The notes below the pieces were generated by a model. The model saw only the letters and a list, made by a program, of their open reading frames with translations, did not search any database and was not told where the DNA came from. The position numbers and the translations under genes are program-made. From NCBI GenBank assembly GCA_004352715.1, contig SCFE01000053.1, forward strand, positions 120,923 through 184,922: 64,000 nt of DNA. The letters run 5' to 3'. Positions within the stretch are counted from its first letter, which is position 1. Each line of letters begins with the position of its first letter. The stretch is from Hofstenia miamia. Its lineage: Eukaryota > Xenacoelomorpha > Acoela. Below are positions 44,840 to 57,519 of the stretch, in pieces.

Positions 44840-45869
44840 ATTATTTATTCAATTTGTCTTTTTGTTAATTCAGTCCTAAAATTAGTTTTCCGTACTAAGA
44901 GTAGGGGAATATAACAGATTGGGCATTCCTTAGCAGTGCTAAAATATTGCAGCTATATTGTATGAGGTCACAAAAAATTTCAAGTAATACAACAAACAAC
45001 TTCAGCTGTTTTTCCAAATTTTTAATCCCTGGAAAACAAACCCTAGCCACAATATAACTAGTTGAACTTTTACTATGAAATATTTCACTTTTATGTTCCT
45101 AAAATTCATATTTACTAATAAATTTTGAACAGATGTTGCTTATTGCGCCCCAATGACAATTGCGCCGATCGTCTCCCTCCTAAAGCTAGTACTGCATATA
45201 GGAAAAACTCAATTGAAATTTCAAGCATGTTTTTTACAATATTTCAAAAAACACGTGTAAGTAAATAGCTAATCGAAATGAGTTTTCGTGGATACCCAAT
45301 TTCTAGGACTAGGATTAAAAGTGCTTAAATATTTTTGCAAATACTTTTTGACCAATACTGTGTAATAAAAAGAAATTGACAATAGCTTTAGACAAAGTTT
45401 AATTATTAAGGTAAAAAGAAAAAACTCTGAAAATAAAAAAATTGTACTTTTGAGTATGCTTTTACAAGGAAGTATGGGTCGATTAACGCAGTTATGCTTC
45501 AAAGTTGAAAAGTTAGGTAAGGTAAAATTTACCTTGGTGATAATTCATGAGCATATGACCCATTATGACCCATTCAAGTACGGATATTAAACAACCACAA
45601 AAATTTTCATGCTTATATGAACTACAGTTTTTATCACTTTTATTATAAGGCCTTTCTCAATATATAAAATCTCAAAATAGGAATGTATGATATTGTATTT
45701 TATAACATTTTTCCTGGTTTTATTGCATTGTTTTCCAAAAATATACTCCGAAACCCGGTTTCGACAGTTCGGTTTTACTTTTGGGAGAAACATGCTTTAA
45801 ATATTTATTGGTTGTTGCTTTCTAAAAATCTTGCAAAAAGTGTAACTTCCCCATAATTTCAATGCGAGG
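44840..45869. other. non-coding stretch, 3' flank of the PLAC8-like gene
   Basis: No separate gene is supported. Part of it would be the 3' UTR of the minus-strand PLAC8-like gene; candidate polyadenylation signals are too common in this AT-rich DNA to choose one. Confidence 0.4.
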
Positions 45870-46287
45870 TTATGACTTCATTCTTGCATTTTTAAATTTA
45901 TAGTAAAATACATTTGAAAAATGTGACTTTGGTGTTAATATTGATAAACTACGAACCCGCTTCCTTAAGGAGAGTCGAAACCAAGCAAATGCGACTATCA
46001 GTGCGCCAAACATAATCAGACTGAGATATTTCATGGGATTTCCAATGTGAGGCTCCAGCCTTGTTGATATTGCGGTAAGTAGAGGACCAGAAAAGCATGC
46101 TGCTATCAAAAGACCAATAAGTATAAATCCCAAGGTTCTTCTTCCCACTCTCGATGTAATCGAATAAAGCGTGATACATGGACACCACCAGGTTATTAAG
46201 CACCATGGAAGATTATTCATACATCCCAAAATTCCATACTTCCAGGCTACAATAATAAATTTAACACATATATTAAATTAGTAGGAA

Positions 46288-46321
<34 letters not shown>

Positions 46322-47822
46322 NNNNNNNNNNNNNNNNNNNNNNNNNNNNNNNNNNNNNNNNNNNNNNNNNNNNNNNNNNNNNNNNNNNNNNNNNNNNNNN
46401 NNNNNNNNNNNNNNNNNNNNNNNNNNNNNNNNNNNNNNNNNNNNNNNNNNNNNNNNNNNNNNNNNNNNNNNNNNNNNNNNNNNNNNNNNNNNNNNNNNNN
46501 NNNNNNNNNNNNNNNNNNNNNNNNNNNNNNNNNNNNNNNNNNNNNNNNNNNNNNNNNNNNNNNNNNNNNNNNNNNNNNNNNNNNNNNNNNNNNNNNNNNN
46601 NNNNNNNNNNNNNNNNNNNNNNNNNNNNNNNNNNNNNNNNNNNNNNNNNNNNNNNNNNNNNNNNNNNNNNNNNNNNNNNNNNNNNNNNNNNNNNNNNNNN
46701 NNNNNNNNNNNNNNNNNNNNNNNNNNNNNNNNNNNNNNNNNNNNNNNNNNNNNNNNNNNNNNNNNNNNNNNNNNNNNNNNNNNNNNNNNNNNNNNNNNNN
46801 NNNNNNNNNNNNNNNNNNNNNNNNNNNNNNNNNNNNNNNNNNNNNNNNNNNNNNNNNNNNNNNNNNNNNNNNNNNNNNNNNNNNNNNNNNNAAGCACCAA
46901 TATATGTGAAAACTTTATTACAAATCACCAATATATATGTATATATATATATATATATGATAAAATTTAGGTTTTGGATGAATGAAAATACAACATGGGG
47001 AAGACAAAGAGTGAATATTAACCAGCAAACTAGGATTCCAAATTATATCTGGTTGGAATAGCAAATACTTGCTGAAATATTCAATTTCGTATGGCTTCAA
47101 TACAAATATTTTACTTAGGTGTTTGATATAATATATAAATTTGCATTGAAATGTTTTGCTCAGTGGCAAATCCAAAGATTTCTGTGAGAACAATGACTGA
47201 TTAAAAAGGGTGGGGCTTGAGATCAAAGATCCCCACTTTGCCCATATACAATTGCTCCACCACTGACGGCTGGGTCTTTCATCTTTTTTTTTGCAAATAG
47301 GAGGGTTGAGAAGTAATGCAGTACCGACATCACCCTAAAAATCCGCCCATGGACATGCTGGTTATTATACCATGGCCGAAATCATAGTATTCTATTTAGT
47401 AGTTTATGTCGAAATAGGAATAGCGACATTTTATCCTTTATTAAAAGCCAAAAATAGCTTGTAAACTAATTTTGAAAACACTAATGTGGTAGGTTTTAGA
47501 ACAATTTACATAAATTCTGTAAACAATGCGACCATTCACGAAAACTAAGTTTAAGTAAAACATTATAACGAAATTGTCAATTTTATTTCGTAATGGGATG
47601 CTTAGGGTTTCATTATAAAAATGATCAAATTTTTAATTCATATGTATAAGGTTAGAGATTTCAATGATTGTTTATAATGAAGCAAACAGGTACAACAAAC
47701 CATTATATTTAGGTTTTAAATTAAAATGAATATCTTCAAAAATTGCATGTGTCAGCTTTTGCAAATTTTGAACTTTAAAAATACATGTATTTATATATAG
47801 AATACTTACATCCACTTGCCAT
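45870..47822 (-). CDS. PLAC8/cornifelin-family protein, two exons
   Basis: Small cysteine-rich membrane protein of the PLAC8 family (cornifelin, placenta-specific 8, plant cell-number regulators), members of which are linked to cell-size control, metal handling and membrane function. Exon 1 is 47822-47810 (ATG GCA AGT GGA T) with donor GTAAGT. Exon 2 is 46246-45870, entered at ..TTGTAG and in phase. The joined protein is about 129 residues, in the family size range: MASGSWKYGILGCMNN, then the family signature CL-x4-CPC (CLITWWCPC, about residue 22), ITLYSITSRVG, a hydrophobic segment (LGFILIGLLIAACFSGPLL) and a second one (YLSLIMFGALIVAFAWF), then a basic tail. The intron (1563 nt) holds (TA)n tracts and a 570-N gap. 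The exon pairing was made on splice sites, phase and family start; the N-terminal exon is so short that it rests on those alone. Which paralogue it is cannot be said. Confidence 0.75.
46322..46891. other. assembly gap, 570 N, in a (TA)n tract
   Basis: The gap is flanked by (TA)n at 46291-46321 and lies within the intron of the PLAC8-like gene. Frames running through it are artefacts. Confidence 1.
46930..46958. repeat. (TA)n microsatellite
   Basis: TA repeat just after the gap, still within the inferred PLAC8 intron. Confidence 0.9.
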
Positions 47823-48496
47823 TGCAAATTAGTTGATTGAATCTAAACATAACTGTTATTAAAAGTTTCGATCGAATCTACAATATACAGATAAATAATT
47901 ACTAGGGTGCAAAGGTTTATAAAAGTTTAATGTCGATCCGGGCTACCAACAAATAATGACGGTTAGGCCTATCGCTTCTGTTCGACAAATAACAAAATTG
48001 TATTCAGACTAAAATACAATAATTTTTCAAATGAAAAGTTTCTTAGGTTTCACTATTCGTTGGCATTTTCCACCAAACATATAGATTTATTTTTTGAAAA
48101 CAGTTTTGGAATATGCCCTAAGCGTTGAAGTCGAAGATATACCTATTTTTTTCTTACTAGTTGTGATTATCGAGCAGATCTAACTCGACTGAATCCAGCC
48201 AGTAGTCTGTTCCATCTATGTTGTAATAACAATTCCACAGAGGGCCTACAGCATTTCAAAATTCACACGTTTTCTAGAAGCGCAAACTTCTGTTGAATTC
48301 GGTGCACCGCTCTAATAATTAGAAGGGTTCAACCAAAGTTCGCATTGACACATTTATACAAATATAAAAAAGACAATATTCGTTTTTGCTTATTTGAACA
48401 TCCACAATTAGCCAATGCATAAATGCTTAGTGTTGCACACTCATTAGTACAGGTAGAGTACACATTCTTTATAAGTATGCACATTTGAACAAAGTG

Positions 48497-48545
<49 letters not shown>

Positions 48546-48654
48546 GCCTGCATAATATAGCACCAGATGGCCTGTAAATTTTGAATTAGTTTTCATCCCA
48601 TAAAATAGATATAGCCGCTTGATTCTAAATATGCATGAACATTTACCATATATA
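47823..48654. other. upstream region of the PLAC8-like gene, non-coding
   Basis: Would contain the promoter and 5' UTR of the minus-strand PLAC8-like gene. I see no convincing core promoter motif. A (TA)n tract sits at 48507-48543. Confidence 0.4.
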
Positions 48655-49673
48655 CAGAGCCGGATTAACATCATAGGGGGCCCTGAGGCAATCCAGTTGT
48701 GGGGGCCCAGACAACTTAATATTATAAGGTTGAAAATATGTCGGATACTTTTGATTGATCATTACATACTAAAGTTTCAAAAACTCTCCAATCTCAGCTA
48801 AATTTTCAGAAAAATTTGTAACGTTGATTGGAATAAGTTTACTTCGACTGAAGATTGTTATTAATTGAATCCTAATTGTTTACATGTATTTATAGATTGT
48901 CAACTTTTCATCTAGTTCTACAATATAATAAATATAATAATTTGAACAAAAGGATAGAATGGATTTCAAATGTACTAAGACTCTCTACTGATGTATGTAT
49001 GTATNNNNNNNNNNNNNNNATTTTGAGCTAATTTATGTTTTTAAGATTTCGGTTGTGATTGTTCTTAGTAATGTGATGGAAAATCAGTACGAACAGATAT
49101 AAGTTGATACTTGAAATTTCTTTACTGATATTAGCCAAAACATGTTCCTTATAGGTGTAGTATATGTAATGCTATGATTTTTGCGCAAAAAATTTTGCCT
49201 GTTGCTTTTAAAGCTATGTTTTAAAATTAATGCATGTTAGGGAGAGCTTGCTTTAATTGAATAGGTTAACCATTAACATTTTACATTTTAAAAAATTTTA
49301 TAGTCTAGCAATGCTTTTATTAAATAGTAAAATCTTGCAAAAATTGGTAAAAAAATTAGCAAAATTTTACTAAATCTTGGTAAATTTTGCAACGGAATTG
49401 TAAGAATTTGCCAAGATCTTACCAAATTCTTATCAAGTTTCTTAATTTCCTTTGATTAGGGAAACTCTATCATACAGAATATAATTACTGGAGTATAATT
49501 TATCACAAGCACAGAATATGGTTACTACTTTTGTTTCTGCGGTGATTCAATAATTCAAGTGATTTAACTTTTTTGAGACTCATTCATTTAGCGTTTTGTA
49601 AGTTTGGGGGGCCCCTAAAAGCGGGGGGCCCTGAGGCAGTTGCCTCCTCTGCCTCCGCCTTAATCCGGCCCTA
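48655..49673. mobile_element. hAT-like non-autonomous element, about 1 kb
   Basis: Ends are inverted: left CAGAGCCGGATTAAC, right (inverted) TAGGGCCGGATTAAGG. Both are followed by GGGGGCCCTGAGGCA-type GC-rich words (48677-48695 and 49621-49640), strikingly different from the AT-rich interior. Flanks CATATATA and TATATATA are compatible with an 8-bp target duplication but lie in TA repeats. No transposase. A 15-N gap (49005-49019) interrupts it. GC-rich ends of this type are frequent in invertebrate hAT elements. Confidence 0.6.
49005..49019. other. assembly gap, 15 N
   Basis: Short gap after a GTATGTATGTAT tract inside the hAT-like element. Confidence 1.
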
Positions 49674-49689
49674 TATATATATATATATA

Positions 49690-52600
49690 TAAAATAGAAG
49701 AAGCAAGTACAAATGTTGGCTTACCGCGTCAAATTTCAACTGTTTTCTTGAGAATGCGAAGGTATTAAGGCAACACGTTGTCTTAGTGACCCTATTATAT
49801 TACAAATAAAAGTCAAAGAAAGCACATGTTCGTGCAGTAAAACGTTGTATTTTATTGAAACACATTGCGCTTACCATAAATCTACATGTAGATATCAAAA
49901 GAAAAATAAGATATTATTAGGATTTTCATCAATTAGGTATCTTCAAAGAAAAATTTTCTAACGCTTGTCAAATCAGCACAGCTGCCTTTAACTACTACTC
50001 TCAGTAAAGCCAAAGACTGATATTTGCATGTCTTCGGAATAAATTATGTGCGCATAGAAGCACCAATGTATGAAATCTCAAAATTTAGAGAATTAGGACT
50101 TCATGCCATTTTGCTCAAATAACTATAGGTATCATGAAGTCCTTGAAGGCAGTTTCTATTTAAAGCATGTCAAGATATTCGCTTTCTTAAATAAATCAAT
50201 ATTTCTTTTACAACATCATATTATTAGGTGATTTAAATTAAATCAGGGGTTTTGACCGGGGCTATTAATATGAACGTAGTCAGCCGTCAGTTAAAATAAG
50301 CAAACGTTTCCTAAAAGAATGTCACCAATAAAAATATGGGAAATGCAGCAATATAGTTAATTGAAGAACCTTGTGTTATCTGATGTTCAATTAGAAAAAC
50401 TATTTTTTGAATTTTTGGATCCTTTTATCAATTTTAACAAATACTTTTTGCGTTTAAATTTCTGTGTGCACCACATTAACATTAGGAAACTCAAAAAGCA
50501 CTGATTCAACCAAACCAAGGGGGAGTCTTTAAAATTTTTCAATTGGCTTACTGTTTCAACAATATTTTGGCTGAACAGAAGGTGCTAATACTGTGAGAGC
50601 CACTCCCTCTACAAATTTTACAATCTTATTGGTGAAAATCAAAACTGTAAATTAGATTTAGGAAAGGGAAGAGAAACATCATCCGCATAGATGATGATGT
50701 AAGATGCTTATAAAGAGTCTTGCACTTCTACTCAATCTTATTGGTGAAAAACAAAAACTGTAAATTAGATTTAGGAAAGGGAAGAGAAACATCATCAGCA
50801 TAGATGATGCTTATAAAGAGTCTTGCACTTCTACTCAATCTTATTGGTGAAAAACAAAAACTGTAAATNGTCAGTTAAAATAAGCAAACGTTTCCTAAAA
50901 GAATGTCACCAATAAAAATATGGGAAATGCAGCAATATAGTTAATTGAAGAACCTTGTGTTATCTGATGTTCAATTAGAAAAACTATTTTTTGAATTTTT
51001 GGATCCTTTTATCAATTTTAACAAATACTTTTTGCGTTTAAATTTCTGTGTGCACCACATTAACATTAGGAAACTCAAAAAGCACTGATTCAACCAAACC
51101 AAGGGGGAGTCTTTAAAATTTTTCAATTGGCTTACTGTTTCAACAATATTTTGGCTGAACAGAAGGTGCTAATACTGTGAGAGCCACTCCCTCTACAAAT
51201 TTATCAGGAATGGTCTACCTATTCACATCTCTAATTTTGGTCTTCAAGTAATCATTAAAATTTTTTAATGATATTTCTAATTATTTTTTATTATAGAGTC
51301 ATGAATGTGATGTGTTGCTTTTGTCATTGATCATCTTCCCTTGGAATGTTGTCAGGGATATCTGATGACACCCTACTAGGATAACTCACTACTCTTTAAG
51401 GGGAACTACGAGTGCAATCACCTTTTTATCTCAGTGCTCAGAATAATGGCATTCATCACGACAAGTGAAACAATTCAGACAATGCTATCAACTTACTGAG
51501 AAAAGTTCTAAGTCATGCTCTGCTGTCTCATTTTTTGTTTCCAATTTTAATTACTACTCCTGATTCCATCATGGAATCACATCTTTATGATCTTTAGATG
51601 CCAATATCTACTCTGTATTCAATTTTTAGCGAGAAGTGCATTGTTCTTCCTGCTGAAAAAGTGTTTAGTACAGATAGCTTAGGTTGAGGGTGGTAACTAC
51701 AAACGGTAAACTATTAGGGCATAGCAGCTGACAGTGTTTAATAGTGTCGAGAACAAGGATATATGCAACGACAACAATAAAAACATAAAATAATTCTAAT
51801 GGTCAACAAGTCAAGTCATTTTTGCATCTAGTGAAAGTGAAAGGTCAAGGATTAATCTAAGCTGAAGATTGAAACAGCATGCTTTTGACTTTTTAAAACC
51901 TACTATAAAGATTTAAAAAACAACATGCATGAGAGAAATGTTTCCAATGGGATCATTTGCATGCTAATTGGTTTGGAAATTATTGGCAAAAACTTCTTTT
52001 TATTATTATCAATATTTTGAATATTGAAGGCTAGTACAGAAACAACCTGGTATGCGACCACCTACGTCAACAATTGTGAAGAACCCAACCAAAATAATAG
52101 TATTGTCAATGATGACTTTCAGAGATACAAGTTGCTTGTGAATTATTCAAGACATAATGAACTGAAAATATATTAATGTTGTAAAAATATATGATACCTT
52201 AGATTAAAAAATCTATTAAAAAACAAGAGTGCGTCCTGCATGCAATATGCTTTGTTTCTAAACGTTCATTGGCATTCTCAGTCTCGGAATATTAAATTTT
52301 TGAATGATTAGACAGCCGTCCAGATTTATATCCAATTGAAACAATACGGGGTCTAATAAAGGCCTAAATGTGAAATGAAATTTTCAATAGACATCATTTA
52401 TTTGCAAAGTCATTAACCTCTGGCTTAGAGTTGAAAGACTCACAGCATCATGACAGCACTTAATGAACAGCTAGAGATCCTAAAGTTGGGCCCACAATTT
52501 TTTTAATATGCGGTCACTAATAATTTGGTGCATGTTTATATTGAAATTTTAATTGTTGCTTGGTTATTTGTTCTACATTATTGTGCAAAAAGATTCAGAA

Positions 52601-54237
52601 TCAGCTCATTAAAAATTTGTTCCCTTAATAAACACTACTGATTCAAAAACCCTGAAAATCCTATGAAATAGGGTGGGTGGCTAGTAATTTAGGATATACT
52701 GTATAAATAGCAATTGCAAAGAAACTCGAATTACAATATATCGTGAAATACATTTGAGTTTTCTAGATATTACATTACATGTATGATCCCAAAGAATAAA
52801 AATCAAAATTACAAATTGGTAACAAAAATGTTTATATTGATAGCTCTTCTGTGCCAAGAGAATTCAATGTAAGCCAAAACATTAGTGCTCTCAAATCCCG
52901 CATTGTCAAGAAATAGAAGAATATCTCGGTAGTGTTTACATGCGAGTGTTGATGGAAGCTATACTGAATCGGCAAACTGAAAGTGTATTATAGCAGATAT
53001 TTGATTTACACAATTATTAGCTCGATCAAAGCTCGATTTCACAAATAAGGATTTCAACATTAATAGAACATTGAACATTATTATTAATGCAGTCAAGGAC
53101 ACACCCATTACCCCAAGGGTTGATTATATACGATAATCACTTATAAGAAAAATACAGATCCATCGCAGTTGTGTATGCAAATGGAACTGTTGCCAAAACT
53201 CATAAATATTCCATAAAAGCTGTAGCAAAGTTTATCAAGACAATGAGTAGATCAAACTGGTCTTTCATTTTTGAGGTAGTAACTCTTCTTAATGCATTAC
53301 TAATTGCACTAGCAACTAATGACCCCAGCACAAGGTTTTGTTATTTTCTTCTTCGTTTAATCCTATTCAGACTGGGGGAGGATTTCCGCTCCCCTCCTAA
53401 GATTTCTTAATGAGGCTTGGTGACTTCTTCTAGCATTTATTGGGGTTCATAACCTCCTAATAAAAGTTTTCTAAATATCTGATTATTTAATCAATTATAT
53501 TGTTATACAACTGCCTGCATATTCTTCCAATTTTTGCAAAACTGTATTATTGTTATTATGAAAAAAACTATGTAAAATAAGCAATAGAATTATATTTGAT
53601 AAGCTAAGAATTAATTCTATTTAATTCCATCATTTCCAACTGCTAAAATCAATATTTAATTCATTCCACATAGCCAAATTTTTACATTTGAACTCGTCAT
53701 CAAAATATTGCACACTTGAAATTCATTTTGCTGATATGAAGAATATTTATGCGAATTTTCGCATTAATATTATTATACAGGCGGCGCGAGAATCCATAAT
53801 AAACGTTTATCTTATTTCAACGGTTATACTCTAATAAATAATTTCAAAATTTTGGAACAGGATTTATTATGTATAGTGAATCTCTGTCTGTAACAAAATT
53901 TGTTATATATATTGTAAAAAGGTAAAATATAATTGAGTGGCATTTAATCTAAACAAGTTTAATAACACACTAATTATCTTCACTTTGAACATGCATGTAT
54001 TAGCACTGCATGAGCAATTAACTGAATCAAATTTTTGTAATAATTAAGAAATCCAAGAAATAGCACAGTAATGTTTTATTCATTTCTCATTTGACAAATT
54101 CATTTCAATGTTATGACTTTGTCAACAAAAATACAATTGCTGACAATTATATCATATTAGCAATTTTACAACTAATATACAAGCATTCTCTTAACATATC
54201 ATTTCTTGAGGAGTTTCTTAGTTTTAAGTTACTTAAG
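49690..54237. other. non-coding stretch with a duplicated block
   Basis: No gene is supported. It contains a minisatellite (50625-50868) and a block, 50286-50616, repeated at 50870-51200 after a single N. At 51600-51670 the plus strand reads IFSEKCIVLPAEKVFSTDS, faintly like a hAT dimerisation end, but without any neighbouring support. The open frame at 53171-53410 resembles nothing I know. Confidence 0.45.
50625..50868. repeat. minisatellite, 2.3 copies of a 102-112-bp unit
   Basis: The unit begins CAATCTTATTGGTGAAAA and includes AAAGGGAAGAGAAACATCAT and GCTTATAAAGAGTCTTGCAC. Copy 1 has ten extra bases (GATGTAAGAT-like) in a GATGATG run; copy 3 is cut after about 33 bp by the N at 50869. 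Confidence 0.85.
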
Positions 54238-54669
54238 TACAGGTTGTCCCAAAAAATGTAACACTTTTGTTTTGGTCTCTGCTCTTTATTCTTTAATCTA
54301 ACACCTTCATCTTTTCAGGTGTGACTAGCTAAGAATAGGAAATTTGTTTGACACCAATATTTTAATATTTGGCCAAAATGGTCAGTGGCGAAACGAGAAA
54401 ATTTTCATTGGGGGGCCCAGCCCCCCTTCAATAGCCACACTGGGATTACCCCCCACACGACCTCCTTACGTACTCCCCCAGTGACCAGCCTTACCCCACC
54501 CTCCTGAGAGCTCACGAGTCATGAAATCAAAAATAATACATGAGAAATTAGCTATGTGTATATGAACTGATAAAAATATGAAGAGAAAGAAAATCGAAAG
54601 AAAATAGAAAGTGTATAGACAGAAAAGTTGCTTACAACATGCAAAAGTTCATAAACTGGATAGGCAAAA

Positions 54670-55299
54670 CTAAAATAGAAGACGACCACCAGAAGAGCCT
54701 TCTTGCACAGACGCCCTTAGGGTCTTTAACTTTTGAAATACTTTCACGACTGCATCTGTCATGATGGCCGATGTAAGTTCTTTTTCGATTGACAGGAGTG
54801 CGAAATTGCTCAATCTGTCTTCTTTCATCGTGGACTGCAAAAATGATCGTATCCTCCGCAGTACAGAAAATGACCGTTCTGACGCAACATTGTCATTAGG
54901 CAATGTGAGTGCGTACGCAGCATAAGAAGTATTGTGGGTAGTGCACTTTTGAATGGGAGAACCACCTTGATAAGTTCTGTCAAATTTTGTGGATTCGATT
55001 TGCAGTTCTTCAGAATATTCTTCAAAACATGCGTTTCGGAAAAGAGATCCCCCGATATGTTGTAGCTCTCCTTGCCGGATATAGACACGCCATTGATTGA
55101 AGTACTGGGGTGTACTGTTTTGAATACGACCTTCCATTTCTGCAATAAATCTATCCAGAACGGAAAACAAATTGCAGTTCTGGCATGTTCCTCGCGATGT
55201 TGTCCGCAAGCTGCTTGATTGCGCTGTCCAGTTGTCGATGGTACTACGAAACTGGTGCTTGCATTCACTGATTCTGCCAAAGACTTCACAAGTCCCCAC
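54670..55299 (-). pseudogene. hAT transposase C-terminal part, version 1
   Basis: Minus-strand frame of 209 codons. It ends with the hAT dimerisation region: AYALTLPNDNVASERSFSVL, which carries the catalytic Glu (ASERSFS), then RRIRSFLQSTMKEDRLSNFA and LLSIEKELTS. The overlapping frame 55337-54825 provides the preceding part in another register (TKWNTDHVSKVWGLVKSLAE), so there is a frameshift. Version 2 after the N repeats the same region. Confidence 0.75.
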
Positions 55300-55817
55300 A
55301 CCTTTGATACATGATCAGTGTTCCACTTGGTCTTCAATACTTCGAGGTGTTCTTGGCATATTTCCAGGGACTGGGCCAGGTCAACACTTCAGATTGAAGA
55401 AGTTTTGAAAGTGGACCAAGTTGCAAAAATACATCACTGAACAGAACAAGGCAGCAAATTTTCGAAACACGGCGCCAAGCTGCTGCAAGGCTGGAGACCT
55501 CGTCGCGTTCTCCTGATTTTCCAGATTAAGCTATGACGTCGAGGGCATTTACTAGTTGGGCATAACGAGCATGAATGACAGAAATCAGTAACTCTATGAA
55601 ATTCCACTCGTGGTCGCAGTTCNCCCCAGTGACCAGCCTTACCCCACCCTCCTGAGAGCTCACGAGTCATGAAATCAAAAATAATACATGAGAAATTAGC
55701 TATGTGTATATGAACTGATAAAAATATGAAGAGAAAGAAAATCGAAAGAAAATAGAAAGTGTATAGACAGAAAAGTTGCTTACAACATGCAAAAGTTCAT
55801 AAACTGGATAGGCAAAA

Positions 55818-57208
55818 CTAAAATAGAAGACGACCACCAGAAGAGCCTTCTTGCACAGACGCCCTTAGGGTCTTTAACTTTTGAAATACTTTCACGACTG
55901 CATCTGTCATGATGGCCGATGTAAGTTCTTTTTCGATTGACAGGAGTGCGAAATTGCTCAATCTGTCTTCTTTCATCGTGGACTGCAAAAATGATCGTAT
56001 CCTCCGCAGTACAGAAAATGACCGTTCTGACGCAACATTGTCATTAGGCAATGTGAGTGCGTACGCAGCATAAGAAGTATTGTGGGTAGTGCACTTTTGA
56101 ATGGGAGAACTACCTTGATAAGTTCTGTCAAATTTTGTGGATTCGATTTGCAGTTCTTCAGAATATTCTTAAAAAAAGAGGTTCGGAAAAGAGATCCCCC
56201 GATATGTTGTAGCTCTCATTGCCGGATATAGACACGCCATTGATTGAAGTACTGGGGTGTACTGTTTTGAACACGACCTTCCATTTCTGCAATAAATCTA
56301 TCCAGAACGGAAAACAAATTGCAGTTCTGGCATGTTCCTCGCGATGTTGTCCGCAAGCTGCTTGATTGCGCTGTCCAGTTGTCGATGGTACTACGAAACT
56401 GGTGCTTGCATTCACTGATTCTGCCAAAGACTTCACAAGTCCCCACACCTTTGATACATGATCAGTGTTCCACTTGGTCTTCAATACTTCGAGGTGTTCT
56501 TGGCATATTTCCAGGGACTGGGCCAGGTCAACACTTCAGATTGAAGAAGTTTTGAAAGTGGACCAAGTTGCAAAAATACATCACTGAACAGAACAAGGCA
56601 GCAAATTTTCGAAACACGGCGCCAAGCTGCTGCAAGGCTGGAGACCTCGTCGCGTTCTCCTGATTTTCCAGATTAAGCTATGACGTCGAGGGCATTTACT
56701 AGTTGGGCATAACGAGCATGAATGACAGAAATCAGTAACTCTATGAAATTCCACTCGTGGTCGCAGTTCTGTGGAAGTTTTCGTACATTAAAGTGCCCGC
56801 CCTGCTGAATATCATTGAACACGCATTTCCGTTTGACGGAGACATTGATAAAGCTATCTGTCGCCGACACTAGAAATATCAGAGCATGAATTACTCAAGA
56901 CCAAATTCAGTCTGTGTGCGTGGCAATGAACGTGAAGACAGGCATTGCCAGCTGCGTCGCGAATGTTCTTATGGACGCCTCCACGTTCACACTGCCACCA
57001 TCACTGCATTGTTCGATACAATTATTATTTTTAGTTCATACTCCAGATCAAATTGTTTGAGAGAAGACGATATTTTCTTAAATATTCCAGCTGCATCCAG
57101 TTTATCATGTTGAAGGGTTTCCAATTTCAGAAATCGCTCGTGGACACAACGATCTTCATCAACACACCTTATAGACACTCCCAGGTGGGAACCAGCAGCG
57201 CTCATCAA
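55818..57208 (-). pseudogene. hAT transposase central and C-terminal part, version 2
   Basis: Pieces in order on the minus strand: 57208-56987 with SIRCVDEDRCVHERFLKLET and IFKKISSSLK (RNase-H-like core; the second catalytic Asp site is degraded to SNNAVM); 56870-56673 with CDHEWNFIELLISVIHARYA; 56484-56158 (KTKWNTDHVSKVWGLVKSLA); and 56051-55818 with the same ASERSFSVLRRIRS C-terminus as version 1. Frame breaks occur between all of these, so the gene is dead or the assembly is noisy. Confidence 0.7.
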
Positions 57209-57292
57209 ATACTAAACTGAATGGTGCAGAATCGCCTCTCATGAAATTCATCTCAATGGCCAATTCTTCGAGTACACATGTAGCCAGTGATC

Positions 57293-57503
57293 CTAACATT
57301 GCATTTTGGGAGTCAGAAGACATGTATGAACCATTTTTCGGAATAGAACTGGGTCATCTGATTCCTCTGTAATGAGCTCTACTAGCTCAATAAAATTCCC
57401 ATGGAAGTTACTTGTCGTTCCTTCCTCATGCCCACGCAGTGGAATAGAAATATTTTTTGTACATCGTTTAGCACAGTTTATAAGAGTTTTAACATATTCT
57501 CTG
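57293..57503 (-). pseudogene. hAT transposase, DUF4371-type segment
   Basis: Minus-strand frame containing REYVKTLINCAKRCTKNISI, PLRGHEEG and FHGNFIELVELITEESDDP. The L-RGH-E...GNF.EL pattern is a hallmark of the ZMYM1-like/DUF4371 group of domesticated and mobile hAT proteins. Its upstream continuation is found at 58387: the eight bases ATTCTCTG occur at 57496-57503 and 58387-58394, and joining them there gives an uninterrupted reading frame. Confidence 0.75.
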
Positions 57504-57519
57504 ATATGAGCAGATATGA

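Larger units (their letters stand above)
54383..57503 (-). mobile_element. hAT element (ZMYM-like/DUF4371 type), main part, with internal N joint
   Basis: Starts with a hAT-style end CAGTGGCGAAACGAG followed by GGGGGGCCCAGCCCCCC-type sequence. Minus-strand coding pieces cover the middle and C-terminal half of the transposase. At the N at 55623 the sequence restarts: 55624 onwards repeats 54476 onwards for about 1150 bp with few differences (for example ATTCTTAAAAAAAGAGG against ATTCTTCAAAACATGCG near 56166/55018). One real copy of about 2 kb is likely. The right end of the element is not present here; its N-terminal coding part is in the contig at 58387-59178. Confidence 0.75.

Noticed and set aside
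44699-44914. Tyr/Ile-rich open frame
   Set aside because: Translation of a TATG/TA low-complexity tract.
51590-51670. hAT-dimerisation-like reading near IFSEKCIVLPAEKVFSTDS
   Set aside because: A single short similarity with no BED finger, catalytic core, or TIRs around it.
53171-53410. 79-codon plus-strand open frame
   Set aside because: No recognisable domain, no splice or promoter support; length is possible by chance.
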